DNA of 64,000 bases from contig CACVBU010000540.1 of assembly GCA_902728285.1 (NCBI GenBank), positions 1 to 64,000 on the forward strand, written 5' to 3'. This stretch comes from Clytia hemisphaerica (taxonomy: Eukaryota > Cnidaria > Hydrozoa > Leptothecata > Clytiidae). Each line of letters begins with the position of its first letter. The stretch's first letter is position 1. The notes beneath the pieces are model-generated. The model worked only from the letters and a program-made list of their open reading frames with translations, searched no databases and was not told the DNA's origin. Position numbers and translations under genes: made by a program. Of the stretch, positions 32,490-46,600 are shown in pieces.

Positions 32490-32760
32490 AAGTAATATCA
32501 ATTATTAGCTGTGGTAGGAGCCAGGGGGTACGAGGGTTGGCAGACGAGGGTTATGTGTGCGGATGGGACCTCCATAAACCAACTCTTAAAGAGACAAATT
32601 TTTGCTGAAAAGGTGACTTAGAGAGTCTTTTTTGAAAAATTCCCTACCCTTAGAGAGACTTTTTTACAATTTTTTCACTCTAAATAAAAAAAAATTCCTA
32701 AATTTTGTGAATTTTCCTGTGACTAATTTCCGGGGGTAGGAACATGTACAAACCTCCCAA
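32490..32760. mobile_element. degraded G-run element with TTAGAGAGACTTTTT words
   Basis: GGGGGTACGAGGGTTGGCAG on the left, words CTTAGAGAGTCTTTTTTGAA and CCTTAGAGAGACTTTTTTAC, and TTTCCGGGGGTAGG on the right. Layout is like the AAGGGTCGG family, but the word differs. Confidence 0.45.
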
Positions 32761-33397
32761 TGAACCTCCAATCTAGAACACAACATTGTCCGACGTCGTG
32801 AGCAGTAAATTAACGTTATAAGGATGCTAAAAATGAACGTTGAAGCCATTTGCAAAACGAACATATTACCTGAATAATGTAGTATTGTGTGTAAATAGAA
32901 CACATCTCGATTAGCTGAGTGCGGTAATTACTATCGAACTCTTTCCTCTAAATATGCATAAATATACAACTTGGTTAGTCCCATACCCTTCCTTTAGAGC
33001 TCCCGCGTGGAGGACAGAAAATAACCATCTAAATTTAATCATATTTCATCTTTGTTCCTTCATCATCATTATCATGTCTGATGTTTGACTCCATGAAACT
33101 TTCTCCAGCAAGGAAAACTTCCAAGCAACGTTGATCTAATCTTACATTGGCTCTTAGATGATATTCGTAACAGTGTTTCATGTAATAGCTGGGCAGGCTC
33201 ATAACAAAATAAATAGCTTTTGCCCAACAGCTTTTTAAAAACCTTTCAAATATCTACTTTCCCATGTCAAAACATGAGGTGGAAAGGAGCTTAACTCCAT
33301 ATTAACCTATGTAATGATCGACCAATGTAACCAACCAATGAACCAATGTAACGAGGGTGTCGCTTGATCAAAGCATAATAACTTACGAGCAACCCAT
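32761..33397. other. downstream region of CCNQ
   Basis: AT-rich, no gene seen. It includes the presumed CCNQ 3' UTR. Confidence 0.35.
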
Positions 33398-36188
33398 CTA
33401 CTTCACTTTGATATGATCATACAAAGTCAATATCTTACATCCAATGTCTTTTAATTTGTTCTCCTTAATTCCTGGACACAGGACCTGAAAAAAATAAAGG
33501 TATAGGAAGAGAAGTTATATACATAAGGCAAAAAACAATTCTAAAAAGTTAATCAACCATCGAGACAAATTTAAACTTGCTACACCAAAGAAATCGAGTA
33601 TTACATCATAAATAATCACGTAATTAATTGATTTAAGAAATATAGTTCAGACGTTTTGAACCTCGTCTGCGGGTAGGACTTGCGTTTATAAAGTATGGAA
33701 ATAACACAACGCTAGAAAAAAAATCGTCTTAAGAAATAACTTCACGAAGTTGATTTTTTTTCTTCTTCTTGATTTTCATTTTCCAGATTTTTTTGATTTT
33801 CTCATTTGGTAATATTACCTTTCAACCAGCGCAAATCTGCTCAAATTCAATCAAAATTTAGAGCTTTTTGTCTTCGCTGTAGATTATATTGAGAATTTAT
33901 TGAACAATTTCGATAGCCTTTTGACAAATTCAATTAAAATTTAGAGCTTTTAGGATTAGTAGATTATATAGAGACTTTATTGAACAATTTCGATAGCCTT
34001 TTGACAAACCTGAAACCATCGTTTGCCTTCTTTATGTTCGGGGACTTTCAAATGCGTTACTTCCAGTGCGATGTATACAATACTTGCGGCTACTACTTCT
34101 GCAGGGTAGAAGATAACTAGCGGTAAGTAACATAAGTCGTTCACCATGTTCCAACAAATCTGTGGAAGTTTTGATTGGTGGAGAATGTTGGAGTCTGGTA
34201 ACCAGTCCTCCAAGGATTTACAAAACATTAAAATGTACTGGATAGATGAAAAAAAAGATTTAAAAAAAATTAGTACATATTCACGTCGAAAAAAGAATTC
34301 ATGGAAACACTTGTTCTAAAAACGTTTTTAATAGTTAATCATGGTAGGCTGACCAAAATCAGTGCAAACTTAAAGGAAAAATTTCCAAAGTTTTCACAGA
34401 CCTATAGCAAACAAAAGGTTTCCACAACTGTCTCCCGTGCAACACCACTGGTTCAGAAAAAGTCGCACTGATGAATCCCGGGACGGCCGAAACACGTGTC
34501 TGTGGATCGATATACTGTTTTACAAACAATATTCTAACAAAAAAAGTTTCTTACGAAAGTAAGGCTAACTTTAAGGTTTTGTTTTTAAAAAAGAATGATA
34601 TCGTTTGCTTACTCAAAAATTTTAATTTACAAGCTTTTTGATATTGAATTGACACGGATGTGGAGCAAGATTGGTCAGAAATAGGAAAAGAAAAACATTT
34701 TTTTGCTTATATCAGCACAATATAACAATATGCAGACACTGTCCTGATATGAAATATGTGTTTGATATGAAACGGGAACAAAATAAAACCTTAAATGAAA
34801 GGTAAGGCAACTTGCAACTCGTCTTAAATCGAAACACGAAACTATACCTTGATTGGTGAATCGAAAGTAACTTGAAATTTCAGATATCTCAAAACAATCA
34901 GTTCACAAGCTGTCACGCTGTCATGGAGTTTCCAATAATCGTCTCCAATCTCTAAAGCTTTATCGTCTGGATGAAGTAATCTGCAAACAAATGTAAAAAT
35001 GGTACCTTAAAGGAAGAAATTTTTCCACTAACAGATTCATGCTCTTAATGGTTTAAGATTTTTAAAACTCACAATTCATGATATGCACCATTGCAATGTC
35101 TTCCGTTCCACCCAATAGCTGATTGGTTGAAAGTGACGTATTGACTGATTTTACGTCACTTCCAACCAATGAGCTATTGGTTCCGTGATGTAATGTCAGA
35201 AGACATTGCAGTGGTGCATATCACGATACAGCTTATACATTCTGGTGCCTTATTCGAATCCTACTTGAGGTAACAACCTTAGCCTTTGCAGTTAAACGAA
35301 GCGTAATGTTGGAAGTTAAGGGTCTCAGCTTATCGACTTTACAGCTTTTATACCAAGGTGAAGGGTGAAGGAACAAAAGTCTGGTAGGAACGGAAGATAG
35401 CAAATCATGAAGTAAAGAAGTTCTAAATATTGAAAAGATAGATCGATTCGTCATAGATGAATAGGTAGATGTTGTAAAAAGGTCCCACCCTTAAAATACG
35501 AACGGCAGTTAAAGGGTCAATTAACCAAAGTTAACTATAAGTGTAGTGATGTTATCGATCAATAATGTTTGACTCATTCACCAAAAGGCATAATATAATT
35601 TTAAATAAATAAAAACCTGTGTGCAACATTGATGACATCACGGATTTTTTGGGGTTCTTCTTCGATTTTTGCTCCCAAATACAAACAGGTTGTCGCTAAT
35701 AGCTAAAAGAAAAAATAGTCTTCTTTAAACATAGTGGTGAGTGAATCTAGTCTGGGCTGAAGTCCTCGTTGGAACCATTAGGTATTGTAGTTCTTTGATG
35801 ACCCAACAAAAAACAATGAATTTCTAGTCTACACAATAGACAGCTTACTCTTGGTCTATAGGCACTGCTACGGGCAGCCATTGGTGAACCCTACCGGGAA
35901 TTCACCTATTAATAGGATGAAACACGATGGGAGTTTTTAACAAAAGAAGTTTATCAATAGAGATTTAAAATGAAAGAATGTTAAACAAACAGAAGAAAAT
36001 AACCAACTACTTACATATTTTTCAATGTCCACATCCCGTTCTTTCAATTCCAACTGCTTGCGCACGATGCGATGATACAAAACACAACCCGTTGCTATGG
36101 GTGACGCAGATAAACAAAGATGGCTACCACATGACTTGATGAAATCAATCGCCACTTTATGATCTCCCAAATAAGATTCCATTGTCAT
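33398..36188 (-). CDS. CCNQ: cyclin-Q (FAM58A), CDK10-partner cyclin, complete
   Basis: Five exons on the minus strand: 36188-36015, 35702-35617, 34980-34848, 34237-34010 and 33484-33398 (phases 0, 2, 0, 0), giving 235 aa against 248 in human. The first cyclin box begins MTMESYLGDHKVAIDFIKSC and contains SASPIATGCVLYHRI, matching SIPIATACTIYHKF of FAM58A. LYLGAKIEEEPQKIRDVINV matches the AGKVEE..RDIINV block. HPDDKALEIGDDYWKLHDSV and CELIVLRYLKFQVTF match the 'CELLMLRVLRFQVSF' block. The second box has WNMVNDLCYLPLVIFYPAEV and IVYIALEV. The last exon ends LYDHIKVK. Known role of the family: cyclin-Q activates CDK10, a kinase acting on ETS2 and on ciliogenesis. All splice sites are GT..AG. Intron 4 carries a ~75-bp tandem duplication next to its donor. 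The gene lies head-to-tail behind the coiled-coil gene ending at 37641, 1.45 kb upstream. Confidence 0.95.
33850..34008. repeat. tandem duplication inside CCNQ intron 4
   Basis: TTATTGAACAATTTCGATAG followed by CCTTTTGACAAA occurs twice (about 33897 and 33978), each preceded by AATT(T)AGAGCTTTT. The right copy abuts the exon 4 donor at 34009. Confidence 0.8.
34568..34796. mobile_element. MITE copy 2 (same family as 24627-24863), in CCNQ intron 3
   Basis: Ends TTTAAGGTTTTGTTTT / AAAATAAAACCTTAAA. Internal sequence matches copy 1. Confidence 0.85.
35076..35226. mobile_element. GCACCATTGCAATGTCTTCC MITE, intact copy, in CCNQ intron 2
   Basis: About 150 bp, nearly fully self-complementary: TCATGATATGCACCATTGCA ... 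TGCAGTGGTGCATATCACGA. Its arms share CAATAGCTGATTGGTTGAAA with the other copies. Confidence 0.85.
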
Positions 36189-37250
36189 TCGAATTCAGCA
36201 TAATTTTAAAAACAATCTTTCATATATAATATATGTTACCTATAATATGTGTTTTCATTTCTTTTTAAACCTCTAAAAAGATTAAAAATAATAGTTAAAA
36301 TAGCAACTTAAGAGAGGAGAGCTGGATGACAAATTGCTGACCCGGCTGACCCGGCTTCTAGGCACCGCCCTCGACCTTGAAAAAATCTATCCCAAAGTTT
36401 TTTTTTTGTTGCCAGTTTTTCCTATCTGGGTACAGTGGAGTCTTCATAACTCGAACACGCGAGAAACATAAATTTGTTCAAATTATGGAGATTTCGAGTT
36501 ACGGAGATTGGTTTATAAAGGCATTGTTAAACTGAAGGAACCAGAAAACATGTTCGTGTTTAGAGTCTCTAGTTATGACTCTACTTTACCGTGTGTTATC
36601 TCACACTCAAATATCTCACTTAAGAATTTTTTTGAGAGATACTTGTATCGGCATTGCAAAGAAAAGGTCAGTAAAGCGAAAATGCACAGTATAGAAAAAA
36701 GTCTACCCCCTCCTTCGGAAAAAAGTTTCCAGAGTAGTCATCGTGGAGGTTTCGAACTATGGGTGGCAGGGAGGGGCTTCTCCTTTAGAATTTTCAAAAT
36801 TTTGTGCTGGCTCCCCCGACTTTCAATGATGTAATTAAAATCTCAAACAAACAAAACGGAAAATTCATCTGGTCTGTGATACAAGTGTGTTCAAACCGAG
36901 TACCAAATTTACAACAATACAAGTAAACCTTTTGTATAATTATCATCCAGAATATCCCAATAAACCCCTTGCATCTTTTTTTTCCTTCCAAATCAAACAT
37001 CTTTAAGATAAAAAAATATATACACACTCACAAGCAGTCCCAAGAAATATACATGATAAAAATATGCACCCTCTAATTATACACGCATAGATAAAAATTT
37101 TATATCACAAAAAAATATATTAACTTTCATCTGCAGCCAAAAATTACAAAAAATTAAAAGCTGCATTAAAAATATAAAATTAAATAAATTATACACCCAT
37201 TGCACTCATTGCAAAATATACGGTAATATTTTAAATCATCTTTTTCTAAA
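36189..37250. other. CCNQ upstream / intergenic; CGAGTTA fragment at 36434-36510
   Basis: The first few hundred bases upstream of 36188 should hold the CCNQ promoter. TCATAACTCGAACACGCGAG and GATTTCGAGTTACGGAG at 36440-36508 are a member of the CGAGTTA group like 59917-60200. No gene seen. Confidence 0.4.
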
Positions 37251-37484
37251 GGGCTATACAATATATTGACGAGCAATATTTGACAATATCGTTTTCGGAC
37301 TGTAATGTACGAAGTAAAAAACAGGTGCTCTATTATAAAAAGAAAGTTTTTTTCTCAAACAATCCCCCTATTTTGTTGGAATATTGCAAATCGAGCTGAC
37401 ACCTTTTAAATATATTGCCGGCACTACTCAGCAATATATCATCAATATATTGCCTGACAATATATTGTGTAGTGTATGTAGCCC
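37251..37484. mobile_element. foldback, word CAATATATTG
   Basis: Ends GGGCTATACAATATATTG / ATGTAGCCC. Self-complementary CAATATATTG and CAATATTTGACAATATCG-type words recur. It lies 157 bp past the stop of the coiled-coil gene. Confidence 0.65.
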
Positions 37485-37640
37485 TTATTGGAAAGCTACA
37501 TTGTATTGTAGATTGACCCAGATCGAGTAGTGCTAACATTAGGGTACCATTTTTCGCAAAGTTCCGATCAAAGATGGCGGGAAAGCTTTATTAAAGGTTT
37601 TAATAAATACAGATCAGTGATGACAAGCCATGAAGTTTGG

Positions 37641-40600
37641 TTATCTTTTCTGTCTCCAGTAATCTTTCCCGTGTAAAGGTGGTAGCGCGTTGTTGTTTGA
37701 AGGAAAAAACCTTGGATCAGGTAATGGATAAGCTTGTCTACCGCCACCTACACCATTGTTGAAGTCTTGACTCTCTAGCACTTGCCGTAGATGAAATATC
37801 TCTTGATGCAAACTAGAAAAATGTGCACGCTTTTTAATAAGAACAAATCTATATAAGAGGCCGGGGGAGTATTACCACAGATATCTAAGCCCGAAGGGCT
37901 AGATTTGCAACTTTAAGCTTTCTCCAGCAAAAAAAAGTGAAGCAAAAATTTGACTTTTTAAATTTCGTGCCGATGGATAGGATCTAGCATTTTAATTGTT
38001 TTCCGAGCGCGAGATCAAAAAACGTAGGCGACAAACGCTATTTCACATCTCTCAAACCGGTGAAATTGCATATTTTAGTCACGTGACTCTGGTAGGAAAT
38101 CCTTCCAAAGATGAGCTTCACTTTTTGATAAAAGCCGCAAATCTAACCCTTCGGGCTTTACAGATATCTGTGAGTATTACCCTTGCCGACCGAAGGGGAT
38201 GTGCCACTGAAGTTCGAAAAATGGACCTTACGTGGGACGCGTTTTTTTTGAAAAAAGAAACCCTGAATGGGAAAAATTCTCCATTTTTTCCCCAAATTCC
38301 CCCCATAAAAGGTATCCTACGAAGGACTGATTTTTCTATTTGCGTGTTTTCATGACCCTACCAGCGGACTACCAGCGGCACACCCCGTACCCCTTTTTGC
38401 CCAAGCGCCCTCCCCCCCGGTATAAGAGTTTAAGAAGACTATGGAAAATCCGAGTCTGAGATCCCAAATTGTTACAAGTATAAAGACGCTAAAACTTCGA
38501 AAAATTTAAAACAATCAAGTGAGACTTTGAACTTTATGATCCTTATGAGCAAAAAATACGCTCAAGTGGAAACGATCTAAAACCTAGGTAAGAAATTAAA
38601 ATCCTAGGCTGAAAGTTTACTTTTGGATTGGTCTACAAAATGCACATGGTTTTGAGACCCCGTTTGACACCCTGCGATCTCGTTTTTGGTTCAAAGGCAA
38701 ACGTTGTCAAATTTAGCAACGGGAAATCTGTGAGATTTGACAACGTTGCGGAATTCAACAACACTAAAATTGCGGAATTTTGTAGCATTGTCATTCTATG
38801 CAAGCTCCCAAGCTGAATAAGGGTAAAGCTTTCATCAAACCTTGCAAGTTCATCTTCCTTCATCATACGGTACAGTTGGTAATCTTTGTCGCCTGCTGCC
38901 AGTCTTTCGTGTAGTTCCGCATTCTCTTGTTCGATTTTTCTCTAAGTATCGAGTTTGGGCAAGAAATAAATTTTGATTTTTTCGCGAACTGAAATTTAAG
39001 AAAGGCAAATCAGGGAGTGTTCAGGTTCGCTGGAAAGCTCTTTTCAAGATCTATCTTTTCAGCGCGCCTTTTTTTGAATTTGGTCCTTAATCAAAATGAC
39101 CGAAAGCTGAAAGACTCGTTCATAAATTCGAAATTTAACCGGGCAGTACTGAAACAGTTAACATACCTGGTTACGGTTTTGTAGTTCAACGGCATCAGAT
39201 CTAAACATCGCAAGACAAAGAAGTAAATTGAAACAAGGGCGTGCACCTTGACCTTAGGGGACGCAACCATGGTTTGAAGCAGCAGAACCGATGGTAATAT
39301 TCAATTTTGACTTTCTGATTCACTTAAAAGGGATCCTATTTCTTGCTAAATCTGAATTTTTTAAATCTTTTTCGAGCAATGAAGCAAAGTTTTTAATTGC
39401 CAACTTTCTATCTACTTTTTTCCTACTTTAACAATTCGAATAGACAGGGCAGAAAGTCGGGCGGGCGTCTACACTAGAGCCTGTGCGGTAGGAAGCATTT
39501 TCATACTGGGAGGGGGGCTGACGTTTAGTGACACCGCAAGGTGTGGCGATTTTGAAGATTTGAGCTCTAGAATGCTTGAAAATGCACTCAAAACAAAATG
39601 CTTTCGAGAAAAAACAACATAAAAATCAATCTTTAATATAAGATGTTTCCCCCCTTGCCCCCCCCCCCCAGTTGCTACGGCACTGCTAGAGCTACGAGAT
39701 GAACAATCGACTGTAATGCGATTACTTACAAATCCAGATTGTTCGATCTTTCACTTTCAAATACATTGACCTAAGAACAGGAAAAACAACCTCACTTCAA
39801 TTTGACGAGAAAATAGACATCAATAAATAATCATTAAGTTCTTTCAGAGGAAAGAATTTCCACAGATTTATAAAGCCTTTAAGCCATCACAGGCAAAAAA
39901 AAGGGTATAGCAAAAAATATTATTACTATTGTTTTCGAAAAACCGCGAAGCTTCTGATTGGTCAAGCGCTGCAATTCTATTGTAATGTCATGTGCCCTAG
40001 GTAGAATTTCCTACCTAACCAAGGCAGACTTTTCAGCCGAAGCAAGACATCTAGCCCTCCAGGCTTAATAAATCTATGAGGATTTTGAGTATTATAGAAT
40101 CATTAGTAATCTGCAAACCGACTTTTCAATACATCTCGTTTATGAAATTTTGGTAGAGATATCCATTCCAGTCTTTATTTTCAAGCTCGGTGGAAAAGAG
40201 AAAATTCGTAAATTTCGATTCTGTAGAGTCTCGTACAAAGCAAATTAAAATACTTGAAAAATGTTTGACCAGATATAAGACAAACTGAGAAGAAAATTAG
40301 TACAAATTTAAGTTACAAACCTTTGTTTGAAATTTTTGTAGTTCCCGTTCAGTGATGTTGAGCCGTTCTTGCAGCTCAACTTCTTTCTTTAACTGCAAGA
40401 AAAAAAGAAAGAAGAATTCTCACGTAAAGATGTTACTCCTCCAGGTTACCGGAATGGGTTCTCCACTCTTTTCGTAGCAGGAGTTCCTCTCTTTCGAGTA
40501 AGAAATCATAGCGCTACTCCAGACGTTGGTGATGCTGTGCACGCGACACACATGCATGATTGCTTGATTATTACACTGGAGCAGAGTGGGCGGAGGACGC

Positions 40601-43600
40601 AAGCACATGAATAAAATTGCACCACAATGTCTGATATATGCGTCTACCCAGGCTATTGTATCAGAGCTGTAGTACCGAAGGTAAACTCACTCACTTGTCG
40701 AGTGAGTATAAGTACCACGGCGGGAAATAGACGAAAGCAGCCGGTGAGGCGACCTTTTTTTCCGATGTGTTCTGAGAGCATATTTCAGCTAGAAATTTTG
40801 ATCTGTTCTGATCAGATCTTTCAAAATTAATCAGCCAGAAATAATGATCTTTCGTAGAGCAAAACAAATATCTTACAAGTATATTTTGGCAAACTTTTTT
40901 TCCTAAATTTTAGAACACATCAAACCATAACGTAATGTAATGATAAGTTTAGGGATACAAGAAGTGCGATAAAGGTTTCCTAGAAATCAGAACACATCAT
41001 TTGTATAAAACATTGAATGGTCATAACATAGAAGATAAGAACACATATTTCTAAAAAATCTCTCCGCCGGCTGCTTCTGAATAGAACTCGGGTCTTCTAA
41101 GCACTTCTCATGTAAAATACCGTACATAATCCTCAAAAGTCTTATCCCTACACATACATGAAATACTGGAAAATGAAGTTTGCCTAGATAAGAAAATCAT
41201 AAAGTGATAAACCATAAAGTAAATTTCATAACAATAGCTACCATCCATGGTAAGCGATGATATAAGGTTTCCGTTATACTTATGTAAAAATGGAAACTTT
41301 TCGCCGATCTTACCTGAAATGTGTCGAGATCCTTCTTTGCGGGTAATATATCATTGATATCGATGGCAATGTTCTTCAATTGTAACGATTGTCTGTAATA
41401 CACGGTGTAGAAAAGATTTAGTAAGGAAACTGTAACTTTACAACAAACTTCTATGATTTTTCAATTATTTAGGGAAAGAATGTTTACTTATTCTAACGGA
41501 AAAATCGGTCTGCTAAATAATGGGCTGTTCCATTAAAAGTCCATACAGGGGGAAATTCTTTTACATCATAAAGTGATGGCGACGAACCAAAGCCAGTCGA
41601 AAAATGAAAAAAAACACTCCTTCATACCCCCTTTATTCTCTGGCTTTATACCCCCTGGAAATGTTCGTCCATCCCCCTGTATGGATATGAAATGGAATGG
41701 CCCAATGAGAGCATAAGAACACTAGGCTTGAAACTAAAATGTTTCGAACATTCGGAAGCTTAAAAATTTTTGGACGTTAATTTGAATGTATAGGGAGAAA
41801 AAAATACCTATAAACTACTAAGACTTTTCGGCATTTTAAAACGAGTTCTGTGTTTTCCTGACGAAGCTTTTCCGCTTCTTTGGTGAGTTCGTCAAGTTTT
41901 ACGGCGTTCAAACGTTCTTGTTGGCTTGACATCTCGTTCAAGTTATTGATTATGTTTTGAAATTTGTCTTTCTCATCGTGGGGTGAATTATTAGAAACGT
42001 ATTCCTGTTAACAAAAAAAGAGAGAAAAAAAATACATACAGAGAACTCTCTTTTATTCGAACCTTTATCATTCGAATATTTCCATAACTCGAACTAAAAA
42101 GTTGGTCCCGATAGCTTTTAAGTGATATTAAATGCTCTTCGTAATCCAAAGCTTTCTTGGTCCTTTGAATTCGGATTAGAGAGAGTGAACTTTATATTAA
42201 GGTGAATTAGGTTATTTAGGTTACTTTTTTCCTCAGTGGGGATAAAAATTCCTATTGAAATCCCAATGGGGATAGCAATTCTATTGTTCCCCAAGGTTAA
42301 AAAATCCAGTAGGGATTGTTTTGGAGTGCAATTTTTAAACATTTTCCTAGTGGGACTGAAATTCCAGGATATCCCCCCCCCCCCCCCGAGGTCAAAATCT
42401 TTACCAGGACAGAAGACATTCCTTCGACGCGTGTTTTAAACAACATTAAGCTCGGGTAATTCGACATTTCAAAAACCATGACAATAGTAAGCTCGTGCCC
42501 TTGAAAATAATAAACCTTATTGCTAAAGAGCTACATAAAATACACCTTTTCGACCGTAGCCGCCAATTGCCACGCGGGCATTTTCTGCCCGTTTTACCAC
42601 CCTAACAGGGTCCCAGTTTTTTTTTTTCGCGCCTAGAGACAAGAGAAACAAGCAACATGCTGATTGGACCTACCTGATGATGAAAGTTAGATAGCAATGC
42701 GAGAAGAAAAATGAAAAAAAAATCAGTCAGTCAATAGTTCCGGCTTCAAAATTCAATCTTATTGAAAATTAAAATATGCTTGATGGTGGGCATTGCTATT
42801 AATAATGTTTTTGAATGAAAAAACAACCAATTTTAAGAAAAAAGTCCAATGAAAATCCAGAAAAACGGCGATTTCCGGCATATTTCGGGCATTTTCGGCC
42901 GGAAAATTTTTTTATCAAAAATCGGACTCGGCCATGTTTTGGCATTGTTAATACGCATTTTTGATTTTTGAGCAAAATATCAGAAAAACTAATGAGAAAA
43001 TCTCGAGAAAATGCCAAAAAAAGTTTTTCCGGCATATTTCCGAAATTTTCGGCCGGAAAAAAATGTTTTTCGAAAGTCGGGCTCCGTCACATTTTCGGCA
43101 TTGCCATTTTGCATCATTGTGCAAAAAATCATGAAAATCTGTCAAGCATAACTCGAAAAAATGAAGGATATCTGTTTTACGCCGGTTTTCGGCTGTTCCG
43201 GCGATTTTTAAGGAGTTCCAGATAAAACAAATGATTTTATTGAAAATTAAATGATGCAAAGTTTCGGGTATCACCATAGAGAACCTTTTTCTGTAAAAAA
43301 AACGATCAAATAAGTTGAAAAAGTGTCACGGAAATACGAAAAAACGGCGATTTCCGGTTCTACAGGCCGGAAGATTTTTTTTTTCGGAAAACGGTTTTCA
43401 ACGTCTTTTCGGCAGTACTAACGCGCCTCTATGTACAAAAAATCAGAAAAAACTAATGATAAAATATCGAGAAAATCCCAAAAAACCGCTTTTTCCAGGA
43501 GATTTCTGGACCTGGCGACCGGAAAATTTTTTTTTTCGAAAATCGGGCTTCAGTCCAAATCATCCAACGGAGGGAAAAGAAAACAGTGGAAAGCTTTGAT

Positions 43601-46600
43601 CTTTCAACAATAACAGTAAAACTAAGCTGAGATTTTTTCCCCGATCACTGTTCCCGATATCAATAACGCAATACCAAAGCACGGGACATTTGTATGTGTA
43701 CTTTAATCGTAGAAATTTTAGCGAATTGTACGAGTTATCGTGTGATTACGAGCTAATCACACAATCAGTTTCACTGCCTTTTTCCCCGTTAGGAAAGAAA
43801 ATAAGACTGAAAGTTTATATTTTTCTCTTCTCTTTATTTTTTTTTCATTGTTGCTTATAGATTTTCTTTTTCACAAAATTAATTTCGAATGCAATTAAAC
43901 TGTTCGATAATAAAAATGTAAGAAAAAAACGTTAAAATCAATTTTGTAAACATTGGCCCGTCATTGAATAGTGTGATTTATGATTAATTGCTCTCTACAG
44001 AATGCAATTGAAGATTAATTGCTCTCTTTGAAAGGGCGCCAAATGAGAAAAAATAACTCATCGTGCGATTAAACATGAAATCGAGGCTGGGAACTAAAAT
44101 TCTAAAAACTAAGATTCGTATTATTGTTGGTTTTATGAGTCTGTATCTACGTACGAAACTTGGACTTGAACTCCTTCGCACTAATTTGAATTAGGGTCCG
44201 GAGACACGATTGGACTTGAACCACACATTTCATTTTAATTTTTCTGTGTCTGTGTAGGCTGAGGATGGATGTTTAATAAGCGATATTTCCTTTATCCAGA
44301 GATATACCGCCTTATATTCGGTTAAAGACATTTTTAACTGGCGAGGGCTTACAAATATACTACCTGGAGTTTTTTAGAGGTCTGCGATTCAGACTAGTGT
44401 ATGTGTTGATTTTTATCTCACCTTAATATTGGAGATGTAGGTATTTAGACGTTCCTCATAATCTCTTGATCTCTTCTTCAATGTTTCTTCTACCGTTGAC
44501 AACCGTTGTTTGTATTGTGTACGCTCCTCAACTATTGCTTCATGCGACTACAAATGAAAGATTGGAAACAGTGCATTATGATTAGTCTCGATAGTTTCTA
44601 GCTAGTTGCTTAATAAAGGCAGAAACGTTTTCAATTTCCACGATTTCCAGAGTTTATACCAAGCAAGAAAGTTTAATACACGTTTTTTTATAAGAACAAA
44701 CTATATAAGAACATAAGGCTTCGATGGTCAAAATGTTAAGAACATGTTAAGAACAATTTAAGGCTTCATGTGCTCTAAAACACCCGATTTCAAAGGAGTA
44801 TGGACAAAAATACTCAGAAAATGGTGAAAACAGGAAAATGATAAGAACATTTTTAGGCTTAAAAACAAAAAGTTAAGAACATCCGAAGGCTTCAAAAGTT
44901 TTGGATGTTCTTATTAAAAAAAACATGTAACCTGGAGAGAATTGCTAAAGTCTCAACCATAATTATCTAAAGTGTCAGACGGCTGTGGACAGACAATAAA
45001 AATATCAAAAACTCCAAAACTGTGCCTATAACTTTTCATCTACAATCATGGTCGAAATTATATTGAGATTTTAGTGTATTTTAACGTTATTCAGAATCTA
45101 AAATTCGGGCGAAAATTTATATTTTAGCACTTCAACTTTCTTTCATTGAATATTTCGATTATGGAGGGGTTCGTTTGGCTTCTAAAACTATATTCCAAGC
45201 CTTATTGGAGCAAATTTGAGGTTTTAAATCCTGAGATCCTAAGGTCTTCCGAAGTCTTAATTCTCATGTTAAACCTCAGAGTTAAAACTCTACTTTCTAA
45301 CTGTGGTTTAACGCGCTTAAAAATCATTTGTGGTGTTCGAAACTTCGCGGGGAAATCCCCTTTGTCTCTAATATTTTGTCCATGATTGTAAAAAGTTGGA
45401 AATTTGTTTTATAAAATCTTTTGTCCAATCCGATGATGAGTTCTATTAATTTGTAAAGTGTTTTTTAGGTTTTGAAGATATCGTTGAAAACCTCTCCTGG
45501 TGCCTGAAATTCGAAGGCATTTTTTATTGATTTTGATTTTGAAAAAGTTGTAGTATTTTTAGGGGACTGGTCCTGCCCTTTTAGTTCAGATTTCTGTTAG
45601 CTCATACCGTAATACTCTGTATCAGAGTGTATCTAAAGTTTCCTAGTAACTCTACGGCAATGGATTTTGGTCTAGCAAGCTAGATGACTAATTTAGACAT
45701 AGTAGAAATACAGCAAAAAGTAACGGTGGGAACAAATTTTAGTTGTTTAAAAACTTTTGTACAAGCCAAAAGTTGTTTATACAAACTAAATTCCGTAAAA
45801 ATAATCGTATTATCATTAAAACACCTATACTACTGTATTACACGAATTGTAAACGACTCTAGTCCCGGGGGGGGGGACTGGCCTACATCATGTGCCACGC
45901 TTAAGGGTGGGGTTTTTCAGCATCCCAAAATGCACTGTAAGGGTGTGTTTCTGTGAGATTGCACTGCAAGGGTCGAATTTTAAAACAAATTCAAAATAAT
46001 TGTTAAAAAGAAAGGTTTTTACTTCTCGTTTGTTTGAAAAATTTCTATTGTCTGATAATTACAGCTGACAAGAATAATTTTCTCAGTTTTTCTTTGAAAC
46101 AGAAAATTTCCTAAGCTTCTTCTTTCACGCAGATTTACAGCTGAGAAATATAGTGCAATATAAGGGTTGGGTAAATCAAGAGAACATGCACTGAAAGGGT
46201 ACAGATTTTGTGCGGCACATACCGTCGTTTCGAAATCGAGTGGACCCCCAGGCTCTAGTCTAGTAGATATCGGGTCTGTGTGCAGACTAATGTTGTATAT
46301 ATTTATAGTTTGGAAAATCAATTAAGTAACTCATAACAAGCATATCAAAAGATTATTATCAGTGTTGAAAGTTTAATTGCACGAGAATAATTATTGCTCA
46401 AGCTGTTCGAGGCTCGGAATTCCCGAGTTAGAAAAACCGAGTTAGCAAAAAACCGAGCTATGACGTCATCAAGCGAAAGTTTTGACGTCACAATCAAAAT
46501 ATCTAGCTCGATTTCTGATTTCTCTAACTCAATTTTTTCGTCAAATTAAAATTTTCGAGTTAGCTAACTTGATTTTTTTGTCAAATTTTTCGTTTGATGA

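Noticed and set aside
42948-43613. Several 60-109-codon ORFs on both strands
   Set aside because: Produced by the 150-bp satellite-like unit.
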